Shown here: piece by piece, positions 11,775 to 22,510 of the stretch
Position numbering within the stretch: position 1 is the first letter of the stretch
How the letters are laid out: the number at the start of each line of letters is the position of its first letter
DNA from: Cervus elaphus
Lineage: Eukaryota > Chordata > Mammalia > Artiodactyla > Cervidae
DNA length: 64,000 bases
Assembly (NCBI RefSeq): GCF_910594005.1
Contig: NC_057823.1
Coordinates: 61,068,015-61,132,014 of the forward strand
Reading direction: 5' to 3'
The notes under the pieces: generated by a model
Databases searched by the model: none
Seen by the model: the letters and a program-made list of their open reading frames with translations, nothing else
Told to the model about the DNA's origin: nothing
Position numbers and translations under genes: made by a program

Positions 11775-12225
11775 GGGCTTCCCCGGTTGCTCAGTGGTAA
11801 AGAATCTGCCTCAGTGCAATAGACACAGGAGATGTGGGTTCAATCCCTGGGTCATGAAGAGCCACTGGAGAAGGACATGGCAACCCATTCCAGTATTCCT
11901 GCCTGGGAAATCCCATGGACGGAGGAGCCTGGAGGGCTACGGTCTTGTGCTTAGTCACTCAGTAGGGTCTGACTCTTTGCAACCCTTTGGACTGTAGCCT
12001 GCCAGACTCCTCTGTCCATGAGGATTCTCCAGGCCAGAAAACTGGAGGGGGTTGCCATGCCCACCTCCAGGGGATCTTCCTGACTCAGGAGTCGAACTCA
12101 GGTCTCCCGCATTGCAGGCGAAGTCTTTACCGTCTGAGCCGCCAGGGAGGCCCAGGCTACAGTCTATGGGGTCGCAAGGAGCTGGACGTGACTGAGCAAC
12201 TGAACAGCAGCTGCAGCACATGACT
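11775..12225 (+). mobile_element. Bov-tA SINE split by a nested SINE
   Basis: The host element runs 11775-11944 (head GGCTTCCCCGGTTGCTCAGT, then the Bov-A body) and resumes at 12155-12225 with GGGGTCGCAAGGAGCTGGAC. Between the two parts sits a complete Bov-tA in the other orientation. Confidence 0.9.
11945..12154 (-). mobile_element. Bov-tA SINE nested in another Bov-tA
   Basis: Minus-oriented insertion flanked by the duplicated host sequence GGCTACGGTC (11935-11944) and GGCTACAGTC (12155-12164), a 10 bp target duplication with one mismatch. It is therefore younger than the host SINE. Confidence 0.92.
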
Positions 12226-12231
12226 TATAGC

Positions 12232-12317
12232 ATCTTAGCTCCCTGACCAGGGATCAGACCCATGTCCCAGCAGTGAAAGTGCTGAGTCCTAACCACTGGA
12301 CCACCAGGGAAACCCCT
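12232..12317 (-). mobile_element. CHR-type SINE fragment
   Basis: Complement shows GGTTTCCCTGGTGGTCCAGT, GGTTAGGACTCAGCACTTTC and a CTGATCCCTGGTCAGGG box: the cetartiodactyl CHR-type head, distinct from Bov-tA. Confidence 0.8.
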
Positions 12318-12428
12318 CCGCCTTGCTGCTTTACAGTACCTTGTATATATGTGTGACACAGCATTTCTCTAGCTGTATTACAACTGCCACTTATTTCTCT
12401 GCTACAATTAGTGCTATTCAAACCATGT

Positions 12429-12636
12429 TGCTGTTGTTTAGTTGCCAAGTTGTCTCTGACTCTTTTACAACCCCATGGACTGCAGTCCCCCAGACTCCTC
12501 TATGGAATTTCCCAGGCAAGAATACTGGAGTGGGTTGCCATTTCTTTCTCCAGGGGGTCTTTGTTACCCAGAGGTCAAACCTGCATCTCCTGCACTGGCA
12601 GGTGGACTCCTTACCACTAAACCACCAAGGAAGCCC
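12429..12636 (-). mobile_element. Bov-tA SINE
   Basis: Minus-oriented: TGTTTAGTTGCCAAGTTGTC body end, GAATACTGGAGTGGGTTGCC middle, CTTACCACTAAACCACCAAG at the complement of the head. Confidence 0.9.
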
Positions 12637-12689
12637 ATTCCTACTATACATACCAGCTATTTTTTTAGGACACACTTTGTGTCAGAAGT

Positions 12690-12865
12690 ATTCTACATTA
12701 TTTCTAATTCCTACACAACTCTGCAAGGCAGCATTCAAAGTCCACACTTTCAATATAAGGAAACTAAGGCCCAGAGAATTTAATATACTTGCCGAACATC
12801 ACACAGCCAGATATGGTAGAACTGGGACTGAATCCCACATTTGCCAGAGTTCATACCCTAGTAAT
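12690..12865 (+). repeat. MIR SINE remnant
   Basis: AAGGAAACTAAGGCCCAGAG, CTTGCCGAACATCACACAGC and GAACTGGGACTGAATCCCAC occur in MIR order. Confidence 0.8.
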
Positions 12866-13679
12866 GGTAACAAAAGGGCAAGGCTTGACACAAGTAACTT
12901 CATCTAGAAATAGGAAGGACTGTATGTAATGCCCTATAAGCTTTCTGAGCTGAGGACACAAGAAAAAAGACATATTTAAAGGTGAAACTGACAGATAAGA
13001 TAATACACATAAATAATAACTAAGAAGCTACTGCAATAACCCAGAAACAAGATGAAAAAAGTTTAAGACAGGGAAGATAGATTTGAACAACTATTTATGA
13101 AAATATAACTAAGACCCAGCATTTGGATGGTCATGGTAGATAAGTAAAAGATGCCCTCAAAGAATTACCTTTAAATGATGAAAAGTTAACTAATAAATGC
13201 ATCTTTGATGTACAAAGTGGAGAGGATAATGTTTATGATGGAAATTTCCACTTTGGGTTTAAGAAGACAGAAAGATGCTTAAGGCAAGATGTTGAACAGG
13301 CAGCTACATGTTCTACAGAGACCAGAGGCATGGGACATGGGACATAGGACAAGTTTACAGCAGGAGAGATGAAGGCAGAAGTGCAGATAAAGCCACAGGG
13401 TATGGGTGATCCTTCCAAAAAAGAGAAAGAAGATATCGAGGGCTGGAAGGCTGAGGGTCTAACCTTGAAGGACACTCAGCTATGCACCAGGAAGAAAAAG
13501 ATGACTATCAGCGTCACGGAGGGCACTCACAATAGCCACCAGGAATTCGCATTGGGAAAGGGAAGCAATAATGGAATAATAATTGTGGCTAACATCTACT
13601 GAACACTTACTAGTTGTCACACACCAGCATACCTTTTTTTTGCATATACTCAGTAATTTAATCTTCAGAAACTCCAAAC
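12866..13679. other. Intronic stretch with nothing recognised
   Basis: Two small open frames on opposite strands (13233-13475 and 13369-13602) overlap and are unlikely to be genes. Confidence 0.5.
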
Positions 13680-13686
13680 GGAATAT

Positions 13687-13943
13687 GGGACTTCTCAACT
13701 GGCTCAGTGGTAAAGAATCCACCTGCCAATGCAGGAGACACAGAAGATGTGGGTTTGATCCCTGGGTCGGGGAGATCCCCTGGAGGAGGAAATGGCAACT
13801 CACTCCTGTATTCAAGGACCCTTATTCAATGGACATGAATCTGAGCAAACTCCGGGAGACAGGATCCTGGCATGCGGCAGTCCATGGGATGGGAAAGAGT
13901 CGGACACAACTTAGAAACTGAACAACAACAACAACAACAAAAT
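13687..13943 (+). mobile_element. Hybrid SINE: Bov-tA head with BovB-type tail
   Basis: Starts as a Bov-tA head (GGCTCAGTGGTAAAGAATCC, GGTTTGATCCCTGGGTCGGG). After about CACTCCTGTATTC it continues with BovB 3'-end sequence (CAATGGACATGAATCTGAGC, AAACTCCGGGAGACAGG), which ordinary Bov-tA lacks, then the shared body end and an (AAC)n tail. One short duplication, GGAATAT, flanks the whole unit (13680-13686 and 13944-13950), so it looks like a single insertion. Confidence 0.75.
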
Positions 13944-13965
13944 GGAATATACTATTAATATTATT

Positions 13966-14165
13966 GGACTTCCCTTGTGGCTTAGCTGGTAAAGAATCCA
14001 TCTGCAATGCAGGAGACCTGGGTTTGATCCCTGGGTTGGGAAGATCCCCTGGAGAAGGGAAAGGCTACCCACTCCAGTATTCTGGCCTGGACAATTCCGT
14101 GGACTGCATAGTCCATGGGGTTGCAAAGAGTTGGACATGACTGAGCAACTTTCACTCACTCACTC
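13966..14165 (+). mobile_element. Bov-tA SINE
   Basis: Complete plus-oriented copy ending in a TCACTCACTCACTC tail. A perfect 12 bp target duplication ATTAATATTATT flanks it (13954-13965 and 14166-14177). Confidence 0.96.
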
Positions 14166-14179
14166 ATTAATATTATTAA

Positions 14180-14300
14180 TACAATTTTGCTGATGAGAAG
14201 ATAAAAACCTGAGAATTTAAGTAACTTATTAAGACCATATAATTGATAATTAGTCAAGCTGGGTTTGAATCCAGGAAACTTAGGATCCCAGGTCTCATTC
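14180..14300 (+). repeat. MIR SINE remnant
   Basis: TTAAGTAACTTATTAAGACC followed by TCAAGCTGGGTTTGAATCCA is the MIR 3' half. Confidence 0.65.
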
Positions 14301-14839
14301 TGATACATGTATATATCAAGATTTCTTAAAGGGTAGAAAAACTAACACTAAAGTCATATCAAACCACAAGTCACATTTCAGAGCATTCTGTGCTCAGCTA
14401 AACAGGCCTGGAGCAGCTACTACTGATCCGTAAGAACACAGAAACAGACGAGATAAAGACTGCCTCTTAAGGAGCTGGTGAGAGACAGGTAAATAAACCA
14501 ATTATTTAAAAAGCGGCAACTGCTGTGTTAATATTTAACATTCTATGGGAGCTCAGAGAAAGAAGTAACAAATCTTCTTTGGGAATGAAGCTCAGCCAGT
14601 TAGTGGAAAAGGTTAGTACTGAAGAAGGCTGCATATTCACCTGGAAATGAAGAGGAATTCAAGACACAGGTGCAACATGGAATTATGAGGAATCACACCA
14701 CACTTGGGAAATGATAACATACCACTCATGGGTGGGAACAGAGACAGGAATACACAGACTGAGGATAATTCTGAGGAAAAGGACTGAAATACAAGCTAAG
14801 AATTTAGTCTATATTTAATAATCTGTCACCAAAAAACCT
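14301..14839. other. Intronic stretch with nothing recognised
   Basis: No gene. Composition is unremarkable. Confidence 0.5.
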
Positions 14840-15185
14840 CTGGGGCTTTGCACATGCTGTTTCCTAGAACTGCTGCTCCCCATACCCCACCTTCTCCCTC
14901 TTCACCTACTGGCACCTACATCACCTACAGACCCCAGCTTCACCATCACTTCTTCTGAGAGCTTTTCCTGCATAGGAAGTCACGTGCTCCAACAACCCCT
15001 CTGACTTCCCCTTATTCTATTTCAATAACCACAAATTTTACTATAATTATCTACCTACTATCTATATTTCTCACTAGATTAAAATCTCTGTGATTCAGAG
15101 CTATTCTGATTGTTCACCATTGTACTTCCAGTGCTCTACTCAGAGCAATTAGTAAGCACTCAATAAATAGCTGATAAAATGAATA
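14840..15185 (+). repeat. L2 LINE 3' remnant
   Basis: Typical L2 3' end order: GGGGCTTTGCACATGCTGTT, TTCACCATCACTTCTTCTGA, GATTAAAATCTCTGTGATTC, and the terminal AGTAAGCACTCAATAAATAG. Confidence 0.8.
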
Positions 15186-16199
15186 TAAAAGTAAGATTTC
15201 ATATCCTCTAGCATGAGCTTCAATTCAACAAATATTACTATTATATAAAAACATGAACTTCAAAGAGTATGTGAGAAGGGGAAACTTGTAATCCCCACTC
15301 CTTGCAGAAATACATTTCAATCCTGTTGGGAAAACAAATGTAATTGTGTGACACAAGCTCAGGGTGACAGACACTTTTCATTTATACACTGCAAAATTGA
15401 GCTATGCTCCAGGGAGATCATTAAGAAATGCCAGCACATTTATCTCCAGCACAGGATGAAATATACAATCTTTGACTCAGAATTGTAGGTTTTAGAAGCA
15501 AAACAGTTTTAAAAGAAAATGTGTGACTGAGTATCTGCTGGAGGAGTTTTGCAGATAAAACACATCAAATTCCTGGGCTGCCAAGAGGAAGGATGGCAAT
15601 TCAGATGGACACATCAAAGAGAAGATGATGCAGTGCTACAGGTAATGGTATCCTCAATGAAGTGAAAGGGAACTACATTTGAGCCAAATACAGGGCAATA
15701 TACAGCATGATCAGAGAAAGAGCATCAGCGGCAAAAAGTCAAGAAGTATGCTATGTGAAGCCAGTGGGAGGACCTAGCAATATATGGCTTAGTGTAAAGA
15801 AGACTTGGGGATGACACACCTCTGTCATGTTGTAGAGACTCCATAAAGATACCTGTAAGTCTTCAGGTCAGCTTAAGAGATGTTGATAGCTGCTATTCAT
15901 GTCGCCCAACATCCCTCTTTCCATGGGGAAATGAAATGCCATTTTTCCTGAGACAGCTGCTTCTGGTAAAGGTGGCAGTCACAGGGCCTCATCTCTGCCC
16001 AGCAATCACATGTGTCAGCCCCACACCAAGATGATTAGCCAAGAGGAGAGTGTCTGACCCAGGCACAGTCAATGGTCTTCAATGAGAAATAGCATTTAGG
16101 TTTATCTTCTTTGGATTCATGAGGTAAGGATGCTTTAAGACTCATGTTGCCTACAGCTATTTTTCAACCCAGCCTAAAAATGAATCCAACAAGTAAACA
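15186..16199. other. Intronic stretch with nothing recognised
   Basis: About 1 kb without a repeat I can name or a credible open frame. Confidence 0.5.
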
Positions 16200-16308
16200 A
16201 CATAGGGACAGGCATAGAGAAATAGAGACACAGAGAGAAGGACCGAGAGAAAGAGAAGGAAAGAAGGAGACAAAGAGGAGAGGGAGACAGAGACACGGGG
16301 AAAGAACT
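16200..16308. repeat. GA-rich low-complexity tract
   Basis: Purine-rich run of GAGA / GGAAAGAAGGAGACA units. The small open frame that covers it is a composition artefact. Confidence 0.8.
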
Positions 16309-16309
16309 A

Positions 16310-17704
16310 GACTAGATGATATTGGTCAAACCCTGCAGAGCCATGTCTGAAGCCTGACTTTTCAGCTACAAATCAATCAGTTTATTTTCTGTCACACGAT
16401 GATGAAAAAGACCTTACTAAAATATCACCTGAGAAGCAGGTTGGTAAAAACACTACACTCAGGCAATTCATTAGGATATATAAAGAGAAAGCCCTCTTCA
16501 AGGTCTTATTTAAAACATAAAACCATTGAGTAAACTAAAAATATATTCACATAACAAGTCTGCTTATTGCACATGAAATGACTGGCATTTAGAGGGGACT
16601 ATTATTTACAGTTGTTAACTCTAGGGTATATAGTTGTGGAGGTGGAGAGAAATAAATGGGGACATTTTTATGTTTTACTTGTGAAATAATGACTTTTTTT
16701 ACAATGCTCAGATATTATTGTTATGATATTTTAAAACTGTAATGATTAGAAAGGACCTTGGTGAAATAAATCAAACACAAGGTCATGAACTGGGGTTGGA
16801 TGAATGAAGACGAAGGTGAGGGTCATTGTGAGGAAGAATCTGCTAATAGGAGATGGTGAGGGCTCCCCTGGGGGAGATTTTAGGGCATTTTGTGAGAAAG
16901 CAGAGAAAACTCATTGGTCAGAAAGATGTCCATGCTCCCCACCTTGTTCTGACCTCAGAGGGAACTTCGCATACCTAAGTCAGAATGTTCTCAGAGATTT
17001 GAGGAATGTGCTATCCCAGGACCATGTCCAGCTTATATCCCATTGTGGACAGACTTACAGTCAAGAAGTGTTAACTTCCAGTAAAGAGAAAACTGAGTGC
17101 ATATTTCAGAAATTAGTAAAAATGACCAAGATCCAAATGACCATCCAGCCTAGCCAACACTACTCTCTACTGCCCCCAGATAACGATTTTAACAGTTTGG
17201 TACAATTTCATTCCTACATTCCTACATTCATTCATTCATTCATATTCTCTCATACACACTAACTCACATACATACAGAGACAAACATCTACATATTTACT
17301 TTCCAAAAGTGAAATTACTCTAAACATTCAAGTCTGAAACTTGCTTCTCCACCCCCCACATAATATACCAGTGATATCTTTCTAGGATATCACACATAAC
17401 TTTTTCTCATGGTTTCATTGGCTGCATTATATTTCACTTTAAAAATTAGTACTTTATTACAAATACTTGGTTGGTTTTAATTTTCATAGTAAACCTTAGA
17501 TTTCAAACAATCAATTATATGTAAAGTTTTAATGCTGTTTTTGACCTCCCCTGACCCATATTATCTGATGCATGTATTTTAGTCATATTTTGGAAATTAT
17601 TTCTAATGAGTCAATAAACTTTCATTAACAGGTCTCAGTCCTCAAAGCACTAGGAAGCACAGTGGATAGAGAAAGATAGCTAGAGAAATGCATTATATAT
17701 ATAT
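16310..17704. other. Intronic stretch; possible old L1 fragments only
   Basis: The plus-strand open frame 16804-17262 (152 codons) has no recognised domain and ends in a low-complexity His/Ser/Phe stretch from an ATTC repeat at about 17216-17241. 17290-17470 looks like an old minus-strand L1 fragment. Confidence 0.4.
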
Positions 17705-17805
17705 GTATAATTTTAACTTTTTATTTTATATTGGAGTATAGTCAATTAACAATGCTGTGATAGTTTCAAGTGCACAGCAGAGCAACTCAGCCATGCACAG
17801 GCATT
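17705..17805 (-). mobile_element. L1 3' end fragment
   Basis: Plus strand reads TTTTATTTTATATTGGAGTA, ATTAACAATGCTGTGATAG, TTCAAGTGCACAGCAGAGCA: the complement of a ruminant L1 3' UTR end, with its poly(A) side on the left. Confidence 0.65.
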
Positions 17806-18260
17806 TAATAATATATTAATGGAGTCTTGCATTTTGCTTTGATACAGAGGTCTACCATCTGGGTGGAATTAGAAATCAAGATGAGCATTCTTGCTCGAGA
17901 GGCACTGCCTACATCAGTCACCCCCAAAGACTCAGAGCAGCTTTACAGAGGAAAAGACATCCTGCTAGGTGCTACTTGGCAAACAGTATCATCACACTTC
18001 TCTGAGATATTCATTCTGTACTTCAGTCCAGCCCGGCCCAGCCCAGTTGTAATGCTGGGAGGAACACAGCAAAATAGAAGCTAGATATAAATAAGATCAC
18101 ACTCTTTCAGACTAAACTGTCCTGTAACATCTAGAATGAACCTTCCAGCTCAATGAGAATGTCACTCTTGGGACAGAAAATGATGGGAGATAAATGGCAA
18201 GTTTCCAAGACTCTCAGAAGAAAACAAAATCATTTGACTTCATTTATTAATAACTTATGG

Positions 18261-18367
18261 GTGCTCGCTTCGGCAGCACATATACTAAAATTGGACAGAT
18301 ACAGAGAAGATTAGCATGGCCCCTGTGCAAGCATGACACGCAAATTCGTGAAGCATTTCACATTTTT
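18261..18367 (+). pseudogene. U6 snRNA retrocopy (5' half of U6-L1 chimera)
   Basis: Full-length U6 spliceosomal RNA sequence from its first base (GTGCTCGCTTCGGCAGCACA) through ACAGAGAAGATTAGCATGG to the 3' oligo-T. I count about seven differences from canonical U6, clustered at GGACAGATA, CTGTGCAAGCATG and the 3' end. No TATA/PSE pair is expected upstream, since it abuts a target-site duplication, so it is a retrocopy and not a transcribed gene. L1 sequence follows directly on the same strand without a poly(A) between them. Confidence 0.95.
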
Positions 18368-19298
18368 AACATCACTCATTATCAGAGAAATGCAAATCAA
18401 AACCACAATGAGGTATCATTACACGCCAGTCAGGATGGCTGCTATCCAAAAGTCTACAAACAATAAATGCTGGAGAGGGTGTGGAGAAAAGGGAACCCTC
18501 TTACACTGTTGGTGGGAATGCAAACCAGTACAGCCACTATGGAGAACAGTGTGGAGATTTCTTAAAAAACTGGAAATAGAACTGCCATATGACCCAGCAA
18601 TCCCACTCCTGGGCATACACACCGAGGAAACTAGATCTGAAAGAGACACATGCACCCCAATGTTCATCGCAGCACTATTTATAATAGCCAGGACATGGAA
18701 GCATCCTAGACGCCCATCAGCAGATGAATGGATAAGGAAGCTGTGGTACATATACACAATGGAATATTACTCAGCCATTAAAAAGAACTCATTTGAAGCA
18801 GTTCTAATGAGATGGATGAAACTGGAGCCCATTATACAGAGTGAAGTAAGCCAGAAAGATAAAGACCATACAGTATACTAATGCATATATGTGGAATTTA
18901 AAAAGATGGTAACAATAACCCTATATGCAAAACAGAAAAAGAGACACAGATGTACAGAACAGACTTTGAGACTCTGTGGGAGAAGGCAACAGTGGGATGT
19001 TCTGAGAGAATAGCATTGAAACAAGTATATTATCAAGGGTAAAACAGATCACCAGCCCAGGTTGGATGCATGAGACAAGTGCTCAGGGCTGGTGCACTGG
19101 GAAGACCCAGAGGGATGGGATGGGGAGGGAGGTGGGAGGGGGGATTGGGATGGGGAACACATGTAAATCCGTGGCTGATTCATGTCAATATATGACAAAA
19201 ACCACTACAATATTGTAATTAGCCTTCAACTAATAAAAATAAATGAAAAAAAGAAAAAAGTGAAAGAGAAAAAAAAATATTTGTGGAATGAAAAAAAA
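18368..19298 (+). mobile_element. L1 3' end (3' half of U6-L1 chimera)
   Basis: Ruminant L1 ORF2 C-terminus in one open frame (KCWRGCGEKGT, LPYDPAIPLLGI, DEWIRKLWYIYTMEYYSAIK), then the L1 3' UTR with its G-rich stretch and an A-rich tail to about 19298. The frame stays open to 18881, so the insertion is fairly young. The target-site duplication flanks the U6-plus-L1 unit as a whole: AACTTATGG at 18252-18260, immediately before U6, and at 19299-19307, after the tail. Confidence 0.93.
19116..19157 (+). other. G-quadruplex-prone tract in L1 3' UTR
   Basis: Four or more G runs close together (GGGGAGGGAGGTGGGAGGGG then GGGATGGGG). G-rich 3' UTR tracts are a known feature of mammalian L1s. Confidence 0.7.
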
Positions 19299-19307
19299 AA
19301 CTTATGG

Positions 19308-20299
19308 TATTGGAGTTTCTGATGTCCACTCTCAGAGAAAGAAACGGAATTATTGGCAGCACTGTTCAAAAAGAGAAATGTGCCGAACATTCCTTTTGTT
19401 CAATGGTGTTTATAAAATTCCTAAATCAGTATTTATGTAATTACTGGTTAACTGACAATCTCCCAAATAAAAGGTAAGTTCTGTGAGGGCAAGAGCTTTG
19501 TCCTTACTCATGCTCTTGCACTTTTTTCCCATTGGGGGAGATAGAGACATTTAAGAAAAAAAAATGAAAGAAAAATCAATTGTGGTTTTAATCACAATTG
19601 CATTAAGTTTTTAAAGGAGAAGACCAGATCGGACCAGCTCAGAGAGGACTTCTGCAAGAAAGAGAGGATTGAGCTAAAATGTGAAACACATGCAAGCGAG
19701 GAGGAAGCAAAGGAGCTTTGCACGCAGAGGGATGAGCCAAGGCCCTGAGGTGGCTGAGTACAGAGCACTGGAAAGAAAGAAAGAAGGTCAAGAGTGAGGC
19801 TGGTGAAGGGCACCAAGAGCATAAAGTGGGGCTGGACGTATAGATAGGAAATAGATGATGCAAAACTCTACAGGCCAAGGAGTTTGGTCTTATTGCTGGT
19901 GCAATGAATAGCCATTGAAGGGTTTTAAGCAAAAGAACAACAGAGTAACAGCTTCAGTATTAGAAGAGATTTTGTCAACACTGAGGGGATTAGAGGGGAT
20001 AAAATATATGTGGGGGAAATAATTAGGAGGTTGTTGCAGTGATATCCAACAGACAATAATAGTCTGGACTAGAATGACAGAGATGGGAAGAAATAGACTC
20101 AGATCTGTGCCAGAAGGAAAGTCAATAGGACTTGTCATTATTTAAATGCAGTGGATAAGGAAAGACCGCATTAAGAGTAACTACCTGGTTTCTAGGTGTG
20201 CAGCTGCTGGAAAAGCTACTCACTGAGAAGGAGGTCCACGTTTGGTAAGAAAGACCATGGGTTGTATGGACAGAAACTGAAATTAGCATCCACTAACAC
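19308..20299. other. Old repeat-like sequence, family not named
   Basis: 19610-20150 reads like an old interspersed mammalian repeat (TGAGGTGGCTGAGTACAGAG; GGTTGTTGCAGTGATATCCA) seen in many mammalian introns, but I cannot name it. The minus-strand open frames here are compositional. Confidence 0.35.
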
Positions 20300-20535
20300 T
20301 GAGGGCTGTGCCAAGCTGGGTCAATGCTATGCTTTAAATGGATCATCTAATTAATCCTAACTGCCATCCTATAGAATAGGTGCTACTGCTCCCATTTTTA
20401 GAGATGAGAAAACTGAGATTTGGAAAGACTTAGTAACTTATCGCCATTCTCAGAGCTAAAAATTGACTGAGCTGGGATGTGAACCTGGATTTCCTTGGTT
20501 CTAAAGCAGATGGTTCTTAATTACCAGCCCATACT
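20300..20535 (+). repeat. MIR SINE remnant
   Basis: CCCATTTTTAGAGATGAGAA, AAACTGAGATTTGGAAAGAC and GAGCTGGGATGTGAACCTGG occur in MIR order. Confidence 0.8.
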
Positions 20536-20539
20536 GCTT

Positions 20540-22058
20540 CATGACAACTGAGGTCTACTTAGGAAAAATTTCATGGTTTCAAAAGGGCATGATACTTACC
20601 CTAGAACTCTGAAGCCAAACCTTCCTAGCAAACCTTCAGTTTTCCTCTCCAGGCCTCCCAGAACAACTGTCCACATCAGCAAGATGATTCTACACTTTCT
20701 CCCATCCTTCACTGCCCACCCACTCAGGCTTTTGGCCAAACGTCAAGGTTACCTCCAGTTGCCCTGATCTCCTCAACTTTGCCTTCTCCAAAATACTGTA
20801 ATATTTTCAGTCTCACCACTTACGTTGGCAACAGTCTCATGTGGGCTACCCTGCAAGATGTCCATATATTCTCAACTTCCTCACAGTTTATTTTTCCTAT
20901 TGTGGATTTTCTCTCTTTCTTTCTTTCTTTTTTACAGTATATACTGACTGTCTTATAAAGCCTTTCAAGCACTGAAGTCAGATTGTTGTAAATAAGCTAA
21001 TAAACACAAATTTCAAACTGTGACACTCTGGTTCTGGCTGCCAACCAACAGCTCTGTTTTACCAATGTTATTATCTCTAGTTGTGGAATGGAATCTCATT
21101 ATACACTGCATTTAAATTAAACACATTCATCTATATATTCTTGGCAGAGCAAGAAACAGAGAACATGCACATTTTAAACAGAGCAGGCCATTATGCCTGC
21201 CATTCTAATCCATAAGCATGTGTCCCATAAAATAGGAGATGAATTAACTGATTTGAGTCCCTAAGGATCTTTTCCAGTATGAGTAATTATTTGGACAAAC
21301 TCTGATTTTAGTGTATAAAGGTACATATTTTAGATAAACCACAACCTCTAATTTTAAGTCAACTATTCTTCCTATTCCTCTATTAAGGAACCTATTCTAG
21401 TGACCTATCCCAAGATTAGGGGGAAAGTTGGGTCTTCTGGACTAATCAAGAGACAGTAAGGGATTGTCCCTGGCAATTCTGATAACACAAGACTTTCACA
21501 CCACAGTTTCTTTTGGGATCTACCCCTAAGATATGACTACAGTGATGGCAGTGTATGTTCGGTTAATCATCTGACTTTTAAATTGTATTCTCCCTTTATT
21601 ATTGAAAATAAATAAGCATGAACTGGAAAATGAAAAGTGCTGATACAACTGATAAACATGTGCCTCTGACAAATGAGGCAAAGACGGAAATCATTAGGCC
21701 TCCTGAAGTCAAATGTGAAAAAAAAAGAACCCAGCTATGCAAGAGGAATGAAATTCTAACTTGGGTCCAAAAAGCCAACAATTATTAGGGATTTTATAAT
21801 CACCTTTGATTTTTTGGAAAAGAGCCTCCCCAGCCACAGGCACAAATCTAAATATGCACATAAAATGATGATACAGGTGCATTATCAGAAGGTCGTGTTC
21901 AAACAGAACACTATCACTCTGAACTACCCTGCTGCCTACTGGGCAGATAGATTAATTCTTGCTTCTCAGCATCCTCAGAATTTTCTTTGTGCCATCAGCA
22001 TACAATTTCAGGCTTACCTATGGGAAGCATGGTTGCTAGTACCTGTCACTATTTAGAC
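20540..22058. other. Intronic stretch with nothing recognised
   Basis: About 1.5 kb with a small CTTT repeat near 20912-20931 and no credible gene. Confidence 0.5.
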
Positions 22059-22059
22059 T

Positions 22060-22190
22060 GTAAGCTCCTTGCAGGCAGCTTCTAGGCCTTACTCATCTCT
22101 GCATCTGCAGTGCCTTAGAGAATGCCTGGCTAAGAGAGAGTGCTATACAAAAGCCAGAGAGTGAATAAATAAGTGAACAGCCAGATTTAC
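22060..22190 (+). repeat. L2 LINE 3' remnant
   Basis: GACTGTAAGCTCCTTGCAGG, CATCTCTGCATCTGCAGTGC and GAATGCCTGGC...GTGAATAAAT follow the L2 3' end. Confidence 0.65.
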
Positions 22191-22305
22191 CTCTCTGAGA
22201 TTCATTTCCTCTTATGAATCAGAGAAGAAAAAAGACACAGCCCAGTGGGCATCAGGCTGCTGTCTCCAGCATGGAGGTACACTTCGTACATGGCGCTGGC
22301 CTTAC

Positions 22306-22506
22306 CTATCCAGAGAAATGCAGCACAGGTGAAAAATCGATGCTGTTGTGAGCAGGACATCCAGAGATGTCCGGACAAGGCAGAACATCTCCCCGTAAAT
22401 CCAGATGTCTTGAACCAGCTCAATGGCACCGAAGGGCATCACGAGCACTGACACCAGCAGATCCGCAAAGGCGAGAGACACAATGAAATAATTGGTTTTT
22501 ATTTTC
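22306..22506 (-). CDS. HTR4: HTR4 coding exon: ICL1, TM2, ECL1, TM3 (exon B)
   Basis: A 201 nt exon encoding about residues 51-118 of the 5-HT4 receptor. It completes the split Arg codon (AG|G), then encodes 66 codons from KIKTNYFIVS to CCISLD, and ends with AG of the DRY-motif Arg. Visible landmarks are the TM2 sodium-site Asp in AFADLL, the ECL1 Trp in DIWIYGE, the Cys before TM3 that makes the conserved disulfide, and Asp100 in RTSLD, the amine-binding residue. The acceptor is TTTTTCACCCACAG and the donor GATAG|GTAAGG. Position 91 is Met where human has Val. The intron separating it from exon A is 1,486 bp. An unusually long pyrimidine-rich stretch lies just upstream of the acceptor. Confidence 0.97.
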
Positions 22507-22510
22507 CTGT

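Larger units (their letters stand above)
903..22305 (-). other. HTR4: HTR4 intron between exons B and C
   Basis: A 21,403 bp intron bounded by a GTAAGG donor next to exon B and a CTCTCCAG acceptor next to exon C. It is packed with Bov-tA/Bov-A SINEs in both orientations and carries the U6-L1 chimera and older MIR, L2, MLT1 and MER5-type remnants. I saw no further conserved exon in it. Confidence 0.9.

Noticed and set aside
13921..13942. Direct AAC repeats resembling a small array
   Set aside because: It is the tail of a SINE. No CRISPR-like or other spaced repeat array exists in this window.
16804..17262. Plus-strand open frame of 152 codons
   Set aside because: No recognised domain, no splice or promoter context, and a C-terminus made of an ATTC microsatellite; likely chance.
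18261..18367. Functional U6 gene
   Set aside because: Sits between target-site duplications and fused to L1, with base changes in normally invariant parts; a retrocopy.
18419..18757. Minus-strand frame antisense to the L1 at 18.4 kb
   Set aside because: Shadow of the L1 ORF2 C-terminus on the other strand.
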